Positions 26,550 to 36,256 of a stretch of DNA of 64,000 bases are shown in pieces (position 1 is the stretch's first letter; the number at the start of each line of letters is the position of its first letter). Made by a program: the position numbers and the translations under genes. The stretch lies in the NCBI RefSeq assembly GCF_025376885.1, contig NZ_JAHUBR010000002.1:210279-274278 (forward strand). Reading direction: 5' to 3'. The DNA is from Pseudoruegeria sp. SHC-113. Lineage in GTDB: Bacteria; Pseudomonadota; Alphaproteobacteria; Rhodobacterales; Rhodobacteraceae. The notes beneath the pieces are model-generated. The model saw only the letters and a program-made list of their open reading frames with translations. It was not told where the DNA came from and did not search any database.

Positions 26550-28174
26550 TGGATATCGGAACGATCTCTCTGGTCCTGATGCTGGGCCTCATCCTGCTTC
26601 TGGCCATCGGCATGCCCCTGGGTTTTGCCTCGGCCATCCTTTCGGTGCTCGTCCTCGTGATGAAATTCGAGCCCACCCTGCTGACGGCCCCCTGGACCTT
26701 CGGCGACGGCATCCTCACGGGCCGCCCCGGTTCGGGGCCGCTCAACATCCTGGCCCAGCGAATATACGGATTGCTCACGGACTACGTGCTCATATCCATT
26801 CCGCTGTTCATCTTCATGGCCGCGCTGCTGGAGCGCTCGGGCATCGCGAAGGACATGTATTCCTCGCTCAACGTCTGGCTCAACCGCACCCGCGGCGGCA
26901 TCGCCATCGTGACCTCGATCATGGCCGTCATCATGGCGGCGATGTCGGGGATCATCGGCGGCGAAGTCGTGCTGCTGGGCTTGATCGCTCTGCCGCAGAT
27001 GCTGCGGCTGGGGTATAATCAGAACCTCGCCATCGGCACGATCTGTGCCTCAGGCAGCCTTGGCACGATGATCCCGCCCTCGATCGTTTTGATCATCTAC
27101 GGGCTGATCACCGAAACCTCGATCAAGGCGCTGTTCACGGCCTCTTTCATTCCGGGCTTCATGCTCGCCTCCTTCATCATCATCTACATCATCATCCGCA
27201 CCCAGATGCGGCCCGAGGATGCCCCCCTGCCCGAGCCCATCGAGGGTGAGCCGGAGGGTTTCGAGAAGTTCAAGCTTTTCGCAGGCTTCCTCTGCATCCT
27301 TCTGGCAGGCTTTGCCTCCGTGCTCTTCCTGCGCGCGCTCTTCTTCGAACTGAGCGGTCAGAACGCGACGAACACCGGCGACGCCTATGCTTACGGCACA
27401 GCCGAATGGCTGCCGCGCTTCGGTGGGGCCGTGGTGTTTGCCTTCGTGATGATGTTCTTCGTGTTGGGCCGCGCGCGTACAGCGCTCGGGTGGCAGATGG
27501 GCAAGGGCCTCGTGGCCCCCATCGTGGTGATCGGCGTGGTGATGGGCTCGATCTACGGCGGCATCACCGGGATTACCGAGGCCGCTGGCATGGGCGCGCT
27601 CGCGGTGCTGGTGATCGCGATCTTCCGGGGCGAGGCCTCCTTCGATCTCGTCTGGGACAGCCTGATGCGTACCCTGAAATCCACCGGTACGATCATCTGG
27701 GTCACGATCGGCGCCACGGCGCTGGCCGGGGCCTATACGATCGCGGGCGGGCCCACCTATGTGGCGGATTTCATCGTCGGCTCCGAGCTGCCGACGATGG
27801 GCATCATCCTGATGATGATGGTGATCCTGCTGTTCATGGGGGCCTTCATGGATTGGGTCGGCATCGTGCTGCTGATCATCCCCGTCTTCCTGCCCATCGT
27901 GCAGCGCCTGCCCATCGAAGAGATCGGGCTCATCGGCCAGCTTGAGCCGCGCTACGTGGCGATCTGGTTCGGGGTGGTGTTCTGTATGAACATGCAGGTG
28001 AGCTTCCTGTCGCCCCCCTTCGGCCCCGCGGCCTTCTACCTGAAATCGGTGGCCCCGCCGCATATCTCGCTGACGGATATCTTCAAAGGCTTCCTGCCTT
28101 TCATCGGCATCCAGCTGCTGGCACTCTCGGTGCTGCTGATCTGGCCGCCGATCGTGGAAATCCTGCTCAAGTGA
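26549..28174 (+). CDS. TRAP transporter large permease DctM, enlarged
   Basis: 541 residues, about 100 more than usual. The N-terminal half has the DctM signatures (MPLGFASAIL and GIIGGEVVLLGLIALPQM). A central insertion (about residues 230-315), with two additional hydrophobic segments around a polar loop, precedes the second half (GGITGITEAAGMGAL). It is the sodium-coupled transport subunit. The insertion matches the enlarged DctQ, which suggests a TRAP subtype. Followed by a 12-base-pair hairpin. Confidence 0.9.
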   Translation: MDIGTISLVLMLGLILLLAIGMPLGFASAILSVLVLVMKFEPTLLTAPWTFGDGILTGRPGSGPLNILAQRIYGLLTDYVLISIPLFIFMAALLERSGIAKDMYSSLNVWLNRTRGGIAIVTSIMAVIMAAMSGIIGGEVVLLGLIALPQMLRLGYNQNLAIGTICASGSLGTMIPPSIVLIIYGLITETSIKALFTASFIPGFMLASFIIIYIIIRTQMRPEDAPLPEPIEGEPEGFEKFKLFAGFLCILLAGFASVLFLRALFFELSGQNATNTGDAYAYGTAEWLPRFGGAVVFAFVMMFFVLGRARTALGWQMGKGLVAPIVVIGVVMGSIYGGITGITEAAGMGALAVLVIAIFRGEASFDLVWDSLMRTLKSTGTIIWVTIGATALAGAYTIAGGPTYVADFIVGSELPTMGIILMMMVILLFMGAFMDWVGIVLLIIPVFLPIVQRLPIEEIGLIGQLEPRYVAIWFGVVFCMNMQVSFLSPPFGPAAFYLKSVAPPHISLTDIFKGFLPFIGIQLLALSVLLIWPPIVEILLK

Positions 28175-28179
28175 TCTCC

Positions 28180-28206
28180 GGTCCGGGCCGCCCAGCGGCC
28201 CGGACC
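28180..28206 (+). terminator. Hairpin downstream of dctM, probable terminator
   Basis: Perfect 12-base arms GGTCCGGGCCGC (28180-28191) and GCGGCCCGGACC (28195-28206) with a CCA loop. The following TCCGCATTTTG contains only four T, so termination may be partial. It begins six bases after the dctM stop. Confidence 0.65.
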
Positions 28207-28210
28207 TCCG

Positions 28211-28249
28211 CATTTTGTTCGAAAATGCCAAAAAAACATTGAATTCAAT
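28211..28249. promoter_or_regulatory. Two palindromes upstream of the UxaA-type gene, candidate operator
   Basis: CATTTT-N5-AAAATG (28211-28227) and the perfect 12-base palindrome ATTGAATTCAAT (28238-28249) lie in an AT-rich stretch about 105 bases upstream of ATG 28354. They could be GntR binding sites controlling the second transcription unit of the island (inference). Confidence 0.4.
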
Positions 28250-28353
28250 TGCACAGCCTGCCGCTTTGCCTGCTGATGTTAAACGCTGCCGGATGAATGA
28301 TTCGGTGGCCAGCGCGGGCAGGTATCGCACCGCCCCACGCCGCAGGAGACCAC

Positions 28354-29859
28354 ATGCCCAGAACCGTGCGCCTTGATCCGTCCGACAATGTCGAGACAGC
28401 CGTGGAAGCCATTGCCGCCGGCACGCAAGCCGCAGGCGTGACAACGCTGCAGGCGATCCCCTCTGGCCACAAGCTCGCCACGCAGGACATCGCGCGCGGG
28501 GATGCCATCCGCAAATACGCCCAGATCATCGGCTATGCCGCCGAGGACATCCCTGCCGGCAGCCATGTGCACACCCAGAACGTCGAATTTCGCAACACAG
28601 ACGTCGCCTATGATTTCGCCACCGATCTGCGCCCGGCTCCGGCGGCGCAGGCCAGCGAAAGTTTCATGGGCTACCGCCGCGAAAACGGCAGCGTCGGCAC
28701 CCGCAACTACATCGCCATCGTCACCTCGGTGAACTGCTCGGCCACCGCAGCCCGCCGCATCGCCGATGCCTTCGGGCCGGAGGAACTTGCCGAGTACCCC
28801 AACGTCGACGGAGTCGTGGCCTTCGTGCACGGCACCGGCTGCGGCATGGGCGGGGATGGCGAAGGCTTCGAGGCACTCCAGCGCGTCATGTGGGGCTATG
28901 CGCGCCACCCCAACCACGCCGGCGTGCTGATGGTGGGGCTGGGCTGCGAGATGAACCAGATCGACTGGCTGCTGGAGGCCTATGGGCTGAAGCAGGGCCC
29001 GCTCTTCCAGACGATGAACATCCAGAACGTCGCCGGGCTGCGGCGCACGGTGGAAATGGGGATCGAGAAGGTCCGCGCGATGCTACCCATCGCCAACACC
29101 GCGCAGCGCACGCCGTGCCCTGTGTCGGAGCTGAAAGTGGCCTTGCAATGCGGTGGCTCGGACGCGTGGTCCGGCATCACCGCGAACCCGGCGCTTGGCT
29201 ATGCCTGCGATCTGATTGCAGCGCAGGGCGGCACCGGCGTGCTGGCCGAAACGCCTGAGATCTACGGCGCCGAGCACCTGCTCACCCGCCGCGCCAAGGA
29301 TGAGGCCACCGGCCAGCGGCTGATCGGCCTGATCAAATGGTGGGAGGATTACACCGCCCGCAACCGCGGCTCGATGGACAACAACCCCTCCCCCGGCAAC
29401 AAGAAGGGCGGGCTGACAACGATCCTCGAAAAATCCCTCGGCGCGGCAGCGAAGGGCGGCACCACTCCGCTGAACGGTGTCTACAAATACGCCGAGCCCG
29501 TCACCGCCCAAGGCTTCACCTTCATGGACAGCCCCGGCTACGATCCGGCCAGCGTGACAGGCCAGATCGCGGGCGGCTGCAACCTGGTCTGCTTCACCAC
29601 CGGGCGCGGCTCGGCCTTTGGCAGCAAACCCGCCCCGACGATCAAAATTGCCACCAACGCAGCGCTTTATGCCAAGATGCCCGAGGACATGGACATCAAC
29701 GCAGGCACCATCCTGACCGAAGGCGTCAGCGTGGAAGAGAAAGGGCGCGAGATCTACGAGATGTTCCTGGCCGTGGCCTCCGGCCAGCAAAGCAAATCCG
29801 AGGCACAGGGCCTCGGGGATTACGAATTCGTGCCGTGGCAGATCGGCGCGGTCATGTAA
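28354..29859 (+). CDS. UxaA/GarD family dehydratase (altronate/galactarate type)
   Basis: 501 residues from ATG 28354, with CAGGAG seven bases upstream. An N-terminal SAF domain (about 1-100) carries IPSGHKLATQDI and HVHTQNVEF. The catalytic UxaA domain has GYRRENGSVGTRNY (near 107), HGTGCGMGGDG (near 160), ALQCGGSDAWSGITANPA (near 262) and the C-terminal FTTGRGSAFG. This iron-dependent family removes water from hexarates or hexonates. Start of a plus-strand operon with AroE-like and YihU-like dehydrogenases. True substrate unknown. Confidence 0.88.
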   Translation: MPRTVRLDPSDNVETAVEAIAAGTQAAGVTTLQAIPSGHKLATQDIARGDAIRKYAQIIGYAAEDIPAGSHVHTQNVEFRNTDVAYDFATDLRPAPAAQASESFMGYRRENGSVGTRNYIAIVTSVNCSATAARRIADAFGPEELAEYPNVDGVVAFVHGTGCGMGGDGEGFEALQRVMWGYARHPNHAGVLMVGLGCEMNQIDWLLEAYGLKQGPLFQTMNIQNVAGLRRTVEMGIEKVRAMLPIANTAQRTPCPVSELKVALQCGGSDAWSGITANPALGYACDLIAAQGGTGVLAETPEIYGAEHLLTRRAKDEATGQRLIGLIKWWEDYTARNRGSMDNNPSPGNKKGGLTTILEKSLGAAAKGGTTPLNGVYKYAEPVTAQGFTFMDSPGYDPASVTGQIAGGCNLVCFTTGRGSAFGSKPAPTIKIATNAALYAKMPEDMDINAGTILTEGVSVEEKGREIYEMFLAVASGQQSKSEAQGLGDYEFVPWQIGAVM

Positions 29860-29874
29860 GCGAACAAGACACAG

Positions 29875-30726
29875 ATGAAGACACTACGCATTGGACTGAT
29901 CGGCGAACACATCGGCGCCTCACGTTTCTCGGCAGCGATGGAGGCGCTCTGCGGATTGCACGGGCTGACCCTCGACTTCACCGCCATCGACACCGCTGAG
30001 GATCCGGGGTTCAGCCTGCCCGACACACTCGCACGGCTGCAGGCCGAGGGCTGGGACGGCGTCTCCGTCACCCATCCCTACAAGGGGGCTGCAGCGGCCT
30101 ATGCGGGCGCGGCCGTCACGCAGGATGTGGCCGCGATCGGAGCCAGCAACCTCGTGATGTTCAAGCCCACACTGATGGCGCACAACACCGACGCCCCCGG
30201 TTTCCGGGCCGCCTGGCACGATGCTTTCGGCTCCGCCGCGCCGGGGCAGGTGGCCATGGCCGGTGCGGGCGGCGTGGCCCGCGCGGTGGCTGCAGCGCTA
30301 CTGTCGCTCGGAGCCGACGAGATCACCGTCTGGGACAACGACGCCGCGCGCGCCAAGGCCTTTGCCGATAGCTTTGGCCCTTCCGTGAAGGCCATCCCCA
30401 TCGCCAGGGCGCCCGACGCCGTACGCGAGGCCGACGGGTTGGTGAACGCCACGCCGCTGGGCATGGGGCGGGACAAGCGCAGTGCCTTCACCGCCAATTT
30501 CCTTGGCTCCCAAAGCTGGGCGTTTGACGCCGTTTACACCCCGCCCGACACGCCCTTCCTGCGCGACGCCGCCGGGCGGCATCTTTCGGTGCTTTCCGGC
30601 GTGGCCCTGTTCCGCTTCATGGCGCTGGCCTCTTTCGCCGTCTACACCGGCCTCACCCCCGAAGAAGACGCCGCGCTGGAGGCCCTCGCCCCGCTCGCCC
30701 CGGATTTCCCACCGGCCCGTCGCTAA
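29875..30726 (+). CDS. Shikimate dehydrogenase-like oxidoreductase (AroE family paralogue)
   Basis: 283 residues. The substrate domain includes VTHPYKG near residue 64 and NTDAPGF near 106, where biosynthetic AroE has VTIPHK and NTDG. The Rossmann motif is GAGGVARAVAAAL near 125. Both the catalytic Lys and Asp positions are retained, so it is probably an active NAD(P) dehydrogenase. The altered substrate loops and the placement in a catabolic sugar-acid operon argue against a role in aromatic amino acid synthesis. Quinate-like or other polyhydroxy acids are possible substrates. Confidence 0.82.
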   Translation: MKTLRIGLIGEHIGASRFSAAMEALCGLHGLTLDFTAIDTAEDPGFSLPDTLARLQAEGWDGVSVTHPYKGAAAAYAGAAVTQDVAAIGASNLVMFKPTLMAHNTDAPGFRAAWHDAFGSAAPGQVAMAGAGGVARAVAAALLSLGADEITVWDNDAARAKAFADSFGPSVKAIPIARAPDAVREADGLVNATPLGMGRDKRSAFTANFLGSQSWAFDAVYTPPDTPFLRDAAGRHLSVLSGVALFRFMALASFAVYTGLTPEEDAALEALAPLAPDFPPARR

Positions 30727-30793
30727 GGCGCGGACGCGCCCGGATCCGTTCTCACCCTCTTTCCAACATCCGTTTTTCTGCAAGGAGCACATC

Positions 30794-31681
30794 ATGTCCA
30801 AACCCAAAATCGGCTTTATCGGCCTCGGCCTCATGGGCTCTGCCATGGTGCAGCGCCTGCTGGATTGCGGCTATGAGCTGACCGTGCTCGGCAACACCGA
30901 TCGCACTGGCGTGGAGGCCGCGCTGGCCCGAGGCGCGGCGGAAGCCGCCACCGCGCGCGAGTTGGCCGCAGCGAGCGACATCGTGATGCTCTGCATGGGC
31001 ACCTCGGATCATGTGGAGGGGCGGATGCGCGGACCGGATGGCGTGATTGCGGGCCTCAAGCCGGGCGCCGTGGTGATCGACTACGGCACCTCCCTGCCCT
31101 CTTCCACCATGGCGCTTGGTGCGGAAGTGGCGGCGGCCGGGGGCACGCTGCTCGATGCGCCGCTCGGGCGCACCCCGAGCCATGGGCGCGAAGGCCAGCT
31201 CAACATCATGTGCGCCGGCGACGAGGCCGCCTATGCCAAGGTCAAACCGGTGCTCGATGATCAGGGCGAGAACGTCTTCCACCTCGGCCCGCTTGGGTCG
31301 GGCCACACGATCAAGCTGATCAACAATTTCTTCGCCATGACAACCGCCAACGCCATGAGCGAGGCCTTCGCAATGGCCGACAAGGCCGGCATCCCGCGCC
31401 AAAACCTCTATGACGTGATGAGCGCAGGCCCGCTGCGGTCGGGGATGATGGATTTCGTCACCGCCTATGCGCTGGAAGGCGACGCCCAGAAGCTCGCTTT
31501 CTCGGTGCGCAATGCCGCCAAGGACGTGGGCTACTACGGCACAATGGCTGAAGGTCTAGGGGTGGAGTCCATCATGTCCAAAAGCGCGCGCGAAGCCCTT
31601 GGCGCGGCGCTGGAAGATGGCCGGGGCGACGATCTGGTGCCCCAGATGGTCGAGTTCTATTCCGCCCGCTTCGGCAAATAG
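30794..31681 (+). CDS. Beta-hydroxyacid dehydrogenase family reductase, YihU-like
   Basis: 295 residues from ATG 30794, preceded by AAGGAG. Rossmann motif GFIGLGLMGSAM. The substrate-binding motif reads DAPLGRT (residues 121-127) instead of the usual DAPVSGG, as in sulfolactaldehyde/4-hydroxybutyrate dehydrogenase YihU. The catalytic Lys is K174 in IKLINNF. Arg126 would face an anionic group on the substrate. Third gene of the UxaA operon; likely reduces or oxidises a semialdehyde intermediate of that pathway. Confidence 0.83.
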   Translation: MSKPKIGFIGLGLMGSAMVQRLLDCGYELTVLGNTDRTGVEAALARGAAEAATARELAAASDIVMLCMGTSDHVEGRMRGPDGVIAGLKPGAVVIDYGTSLPSSTMALGAEVAAAGGTLLDAPLGRTPSHGREGQLNIMCAGDEAAYAKVKPVLDDQGENVFHLGPLGSGHTIKLINNFFAMTTANAMSEAFAMADKAGIPRQNLYDVMSAGPLRSGMMDFVTAYALEGDAQKLAFSVRNAAKDVGYYGTMAEGLGVESIMSKSAREALGAALEDGRGDDLVPQMVEFYSARFGK

Positions 31682-31690
31682 GCGCGCCGC

Positions 31691-32626
31691 GTGAGCACGG
31701 CCTCTCCGCTCGGTGCGCCGCAGGTGCGCCTCGGCATGGGGCTGATGACCCTTGCGTGGTTCTTCTTTGCCTGCACCGACACCACGGTGAAATGGCTGGC
31801 CACGCTAGGCCTTCCGGCGCTGCAACTGGCTTTCATGCGCTACTTCGTGGCGCTGGTGCTCACGGTGGCGGCCCAGAGCGGCGTCGCGCGGCAGAACCGG
31901 CGCAAGCGCGCCGCGCTTCTGGCGGCTGGCGGCACGCCTCAGGCGCTGCTGCGGCTCACAAGGCCGCAGATCACGATGCTCACCTTGCGCGCGCTGCTGC
32001 TTGTCTCAGCCACGGTGGTGAACTTCATCGCCATCCGCTACCTCTCGCTCACGCTGATCGCGGCGGTGATGTTCTCCGCCCCGATCTTCACCTGCGCACT
32101 CTCCGCGCCTTTGCTGGGTGAGAAGGTCGGCCCGTGGCGCTGGGGGGCGATCCTGCTGGGCTTTGTTGGCGTGATGATCATCGTGGCCCCGTGGAGCGAA
32201 TCCTTCCACTGGGCGGCGGCGATGATCGTCTATAACGCGCTGGCGATGGCCTTCTTCTCGATCCTCACGCGCAAGCTTGCCGGCCATGTGCCTGCGCTCA
32301 CCATGCAGATGTTCCTGAACGTGCTGGGCGTCTGCGTGTTGCTGCCCTTCGCGATCCTCACGTGGCAGAACCCCGAAACGATGCGCGACTGGCTCCTGCT
32401 CTGCATCTTCGGTGCCTTCGCCTGGACGGGGCACGAGCTGTTCAGCAACGCCCACCGCTTTGCCGAAGCCTCGGTGCTGATGCCGTTTCAGTACTCCTAC
32501 ATCCTGTTCATGTCGGCGGGCAGCTTCTTCGTGTTCGGCGATGTGCCGGGGGTGAACACGCTCACCGGTGCGGCGGTGATCATCGTTGCGGGGCTCGTGA
32601 TCTGGTGGCGGGAGAACCACGCATGA
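31691..32626 (+). CDS. EamA/DMT family transporter
   Basis: 311 residues from GTG 31691, with ten hydrophobic segments in two EamA repeats. Conserved features include FFACTDTTVKWL in the first helix and FAWTGHELFSNAHRFAEAS in the second half. Probably an exporter or facilitator of small metabolites. It follows the YihU-like gene after nine bases, so it may be part of the same operon. Confidence 0.85.
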   Translation: MSTASPLGAPQVRLGMGLMTLAWFFFACTDTTVKWLATLGLPALQLAFMRYFVALVLTVAAQSGVARQNRRKRAALLAAGGTPQALLRLTRPQITMLTLRALLLVSATVVNFIAIRYLSLTLIAAVMFSAPIFTCALSAPLLGEKVGPWRWGAILLGFVGVMIIVAPWSESFHWAAAMIVYNALAMAFFSILTRKLAGHVPALTMQMFLNVLGVCVLLPFAILTWQNPETMRDWLLLCIFGAFAWTGHELFSNAHRFAEASVLMPFQYSYILFMSAGSFFVFGDVPGVNTLTGAAVIIVAGLVIWWRENHA

Positions 32627-32651
32627 GTGCCGCCCCTGAAAGAGAGACGCC

Positions 32652-33245
32652 ATGCTGACCTTCGCCGCCGCCGTCTTCTTCCTGATCATCACGCCGGGGC
32701 CCGGCGTGCTCTCGACCGCCGGGGTCGGCTCAGCCTATGGCGCACGCGCGGGCACGCGCTACGTGTTCGGCCTCTGGATCGGCAACAATGCCGTGGCGCT
32801 GGCGGTAATCTCAGGCGTGGCGGCCGTGGTGCTGGCGGCCCCTGCGGTGCGCAACCTGCTCTTCGTGCTCTCCACGGGCTATCTGCTCTACCTCGCCTTC
32901 CGCATCGCGGCAGCAGGCTCGAAACTCGCCTTCATCGAGGCCCGCAGCGCGCCGGGGATCGTGAACGGCATCGCGCTGCAGGCGATCAACCCGAAGGCCT
33001 ATGCGGTGAACACCGCGCTGTTTTCCGGCTTTTCCTTCTTGCCGGGCAACCTCGCGGCGGAAACCGCGCTGAAACTGGTGATCTTCAACGCGATCTGGAT
33101 CCCGATCCATTTCCTCTGGCTCGCGCTTGGCATCCGCCTGCACGCGCTGGATCTCTCGCCCAAGGCCCACCGCGCGATCAACATCGCGATGAGCCTGTCG
33201 ATGCTGGCCGTGGTGGCGCTGGCCGTGGTGGCCTTCCTGCGATAG
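32652..33245 (+). CDS. LysE/RhtB family exporter
   Basis: 197 residues with six hydrophobic segments. N-terminal ITPGPGVLSTAGVGSAYG is the LysE/RhtB hallmark and a central NPKAYAVNTALFSGF is also typical. Exports amino acids or related compounds. It lies 25 bases after the DMT transporter gene and its stop is eight bases from the end of the convergent outer membrane protein gene. Confidence 0.87.
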   Translation: MLTFAAAVFFLIITPGPGVLSTAGVGSAYGARAGTRYVFGLWIGNNAVALAVISGVAAVVLAAPAVRNLLFVLSTGYLLYLAFRIAAAGSKLAFIEARSAPGIVNGIALQAINPKAYAVNTALFSGFSFLPGNLAAETALKLVIFNAIWIPIHFLWLALGIRLHALDLSPKAHRAINIAMSLSMLAVVALAVVAFLR

Positions 33246-33252
33246 AGCCGCG

Positions 33253-34071
33253 TCAGAAGCTGAAGGTCAGGCCTAGATAGGGGCCGTGCTGGTCCACGTC
33301 ATAGGCGAAGCGGCCGCCGGGGCGGTCGGTGGCGAAATCGATCCCGTAGAACTGGTAGCCGAACCGCAGGGAAGTGTTTTCCCATTTCTGCCAGTTGAAA
33401 CCGACCAGCGCGAGGTAAGAGAGATCGTTGCCGTTCACGCCAAAGCCGCTCAGCTCGGCGCGCGCGCCGAAGATCCAGTCGTCCGCGATCTCCACCGAGT
33501 AGCGCGCCGTGACAACCGGCTCAAACCAATCCTCCGTGCCGCCGATGGTGGCCGTGCCACCGCCAGCCCCAGTGCCGGTGACCTCCTGCTTCAGGCGGTT
33601 CCACTTGGCGCCGAAGGCCAGATCGGTGGCAAAGGGACGGCCTGCGGCATTGACGCCGGCGTTCACGCGATAGGCCCCCTGCACCGCGACGAAGGCCTGC
33701 CGGGCGTCCACTTCCACGCGGGTTACCGCAGGGCCGGGCAGGGACTGATCCAGCCCGAGGTTCGTCCAATAGCCTTCCACGATGATCCCGTAGCGCCCTT
33801 TCCAGCCCTCGTAGCGGATCGAGGCCGCGCCCTGCAGCAGGTCGAAAATATCGCCGAGGTCCAGATCCAGATCGGTGCTGGTGCCGTCGATCGTCGAGGT
33901 GCCGGTGGTAGAGAGCGGCAGGAACAGGAACGGTGTAATCGAGTGTTGCCAGCTGTCGGCGCTCAGTTCACCGGGCAGCGGTTGCGCCTCGGCTTGCGGG
34001 GCGGCCAAGGCGAGCCCGACACAGGCCGCCGCGGCCAAAGCCATCCGGTTCAGATATCCAGTCACACCCAT
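33253..34071 (-). CDS. Probable outer membrane beta-barrel protein
   Basis: 272 residues from ATG 34071. Signal peptide (about 1-31, cleavage near AEAQ-PL). The remainder has alternating short hydrophobic and polar stretches with aromatic residues at strand ends and a final Phe (LGLTFSF), typical of outer membrane barrels. I do not recognise a specific family or function. RBS GGGAGAGAG upstream of the start. Confidence 0.75.
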   Translation of the reverse strand: MGVTGYLNRMALAAAACVGLALAAPQAEAQPLPGELSADSWQHSITPFLFLPLSTTGTSTIDGTSTDLDLDLGDIFDLLQGAASIRYEGWKGRYGIIVEGYWTNLGLDQSLPGPAVTRVEVDARQAFVAVQGAYRVNAGVNAAGRPFATDLAFGAKWNRLKQEVTGTGAGGGTATIGGTEDWFEPVVTARYSVEIADDWIFGARAELSGFGVNGNDLSYLALVGFNWQKWENTSLRFGYQFYGIDFATDRPGGRFAYDVDQHGPYLGLTFSF

Positions 34072-34319
34072 GAAACTCTCTCCCTCTTGCCAAAGCCGCC
34101 CCTGCAGCACAGGGGCCGTTTCGCCAAGGGTTCCACAGTGCAGGCGTTTCACCAAGTGTTTTCAAAGCCGCATTGCGCCATCCAGCGCAATCTGCGGCCA
34201 TTTTCAAACGGTTTCGAAAGCACTCTTCGCCGCAATCCCGGTGGCAGGGAGCGATCCAGCGGCCCATAGTTGGCCTCTGTTTCTTTTGTCCTGTCCCTTT
34301 GCCCCGCCAAGGAGCCCCG

Positions 34320-35152
<833 letters not shown>

Positions 35153-35156
<4 letters not shown>

Positions 35157-36052
35157 GCCAGCAGCTTCGCGCGCCGTGCCACCACGAAATCCACCAGCCG
35201 CCGGACCTTCGGGTCCAGCAGCTTCTTGTGGGGGTAGAGGCAGCCGAAGATCGAGGGCACCGGGCGGTGTTCGGGCAGCACTTCCACCAACCGCCCGGCC
35301 GCGAGATGATCGGCCACGTCAAAGCGCGGCTTGTTGACGATCCCCCGCCCCGCCAGCGCCCAATCCGTCAGCACGTCGCTGTCGTCTGCATCGTAGCGGC
35401 CCGAGACCTCCAGTTTCTGCGGCCCCCGCGCGGTTTGCAGCATCCAGAAGTATTCCGGCGAGCGCGGGAAGCGCAACAGCAGGCAGTTGTGCCCGGCGAG
35501 CAGATCCTCGGGGCGCTGCGGGGTGCCGGCCTGTTCCAGATAGGCCGGGGCCGCGCAGAGCACGCGCTCCACATCGGCGATCTTGCGCATCTTCAGGCTG
35601 GAATCCGGCGGCGTGCCCACGAAAAAGGCCACGTCCAGCCCTTCAGCCAGCAGATCCACCTTGCGATCCGACATCCGCATACGGATCTGCACCTCGGGGT
35701 TTTCGTCGACAAACTCCGGGATCAGCGGCGCGATCACCCGGCGCCCTACGCCCAGCGGCGCCGTCACCCGCACCACGCCGCGCGGGGTGTCGGAAAACTC
35801 GGATACCACCGTCTCCGCCGCGTCCACCGCCTCCAGCACCTTGCGGGCTTCCTCGTAGAAGCGCTGGCCCACTTCGGTCGGGCTGATCGAGCGCGTGGTG
35901 CGGTTGAAGAGCCGCACGCCGAGCTTCTTTTCCAGCTCTTTGATGCGCTTGGAGGCCACCGCCGGGGTCAGCCGCAGATCGCGCCCGCCTGCCGTGATGC
36001 TGTTCAGCTCCACAACGCGGGTGAAGACCCGAAGGCTTTCGATATAGGGCAT
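35153..36052 (-). CDS. LysR family regulator (paralogue A) of the urate cluster
   Basis: 299 residues from ATG 36052. N-terminal HTH (about 1-60, SITAGGRDLRLTPAVASKRIKE) and a periplasmic-binding-like effector domain. It shares long near-identical blocks with the regulator at 40181 ([32 protein letters not shown]), so the two are paralogues at the two sides of the ureide genes. Probably responds to a purine-derived ligand (inference). Confidence 0.9.
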
Positions 36053-36157
36053 GGCTTGGCTCCGGGCTGGTGTTGGGCGGAGGGTAGCTTTTTCAACGTG
36101 CTGCGGAAAGTGGCTTTGGATTGTCAACAAATTCGTAAGGGATCGGAAAAAACGGTA

Positions 36158-36233
36158 GCGCCGTCCCGCGGGGTGGCGCAATCGCGCCGCCCCATGGGGG
36201 CGGGACGGCGCGGCCCGACAGTGCCTGTCGGGC
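36158..36233. repeat. Large compound hairpin with the dispersed 20-base repeat
   Basis: Outer arms GCGCCGTCCCGC (36158-36169) and GCGGGACGGCGC (36200-36211) are perfect. Inner arms GGGGTGGCGC (36170-36179) and GCGCCGCCCC (36184-36193) extend the stem. A second perfect hairpin GCCCGACAG/CTGTCGGGC follows at 36213-36233, then a run of nine G. Bases 36159-36178 are identical to 17707-17726. Confidence 0.7.
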
Positions 36234-36256
36234 GGGGGGGGGGCGAATGTACCAAC

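Noticed and set aside
17859..33245. Recent horizontal-transfer island with integrase
   Set aside because: No integrase, transposase, tRNA insertion site or composition break was seen. The region is accessory in content but looks chromosomally settled.
36158..36250. CRISPR-like or rRNA-like structure in the GC-rich repeat region
   Set aside because: Only two hairpins are present, without regularly spaced direct repeats or spacers; they are intergenic palindromes.
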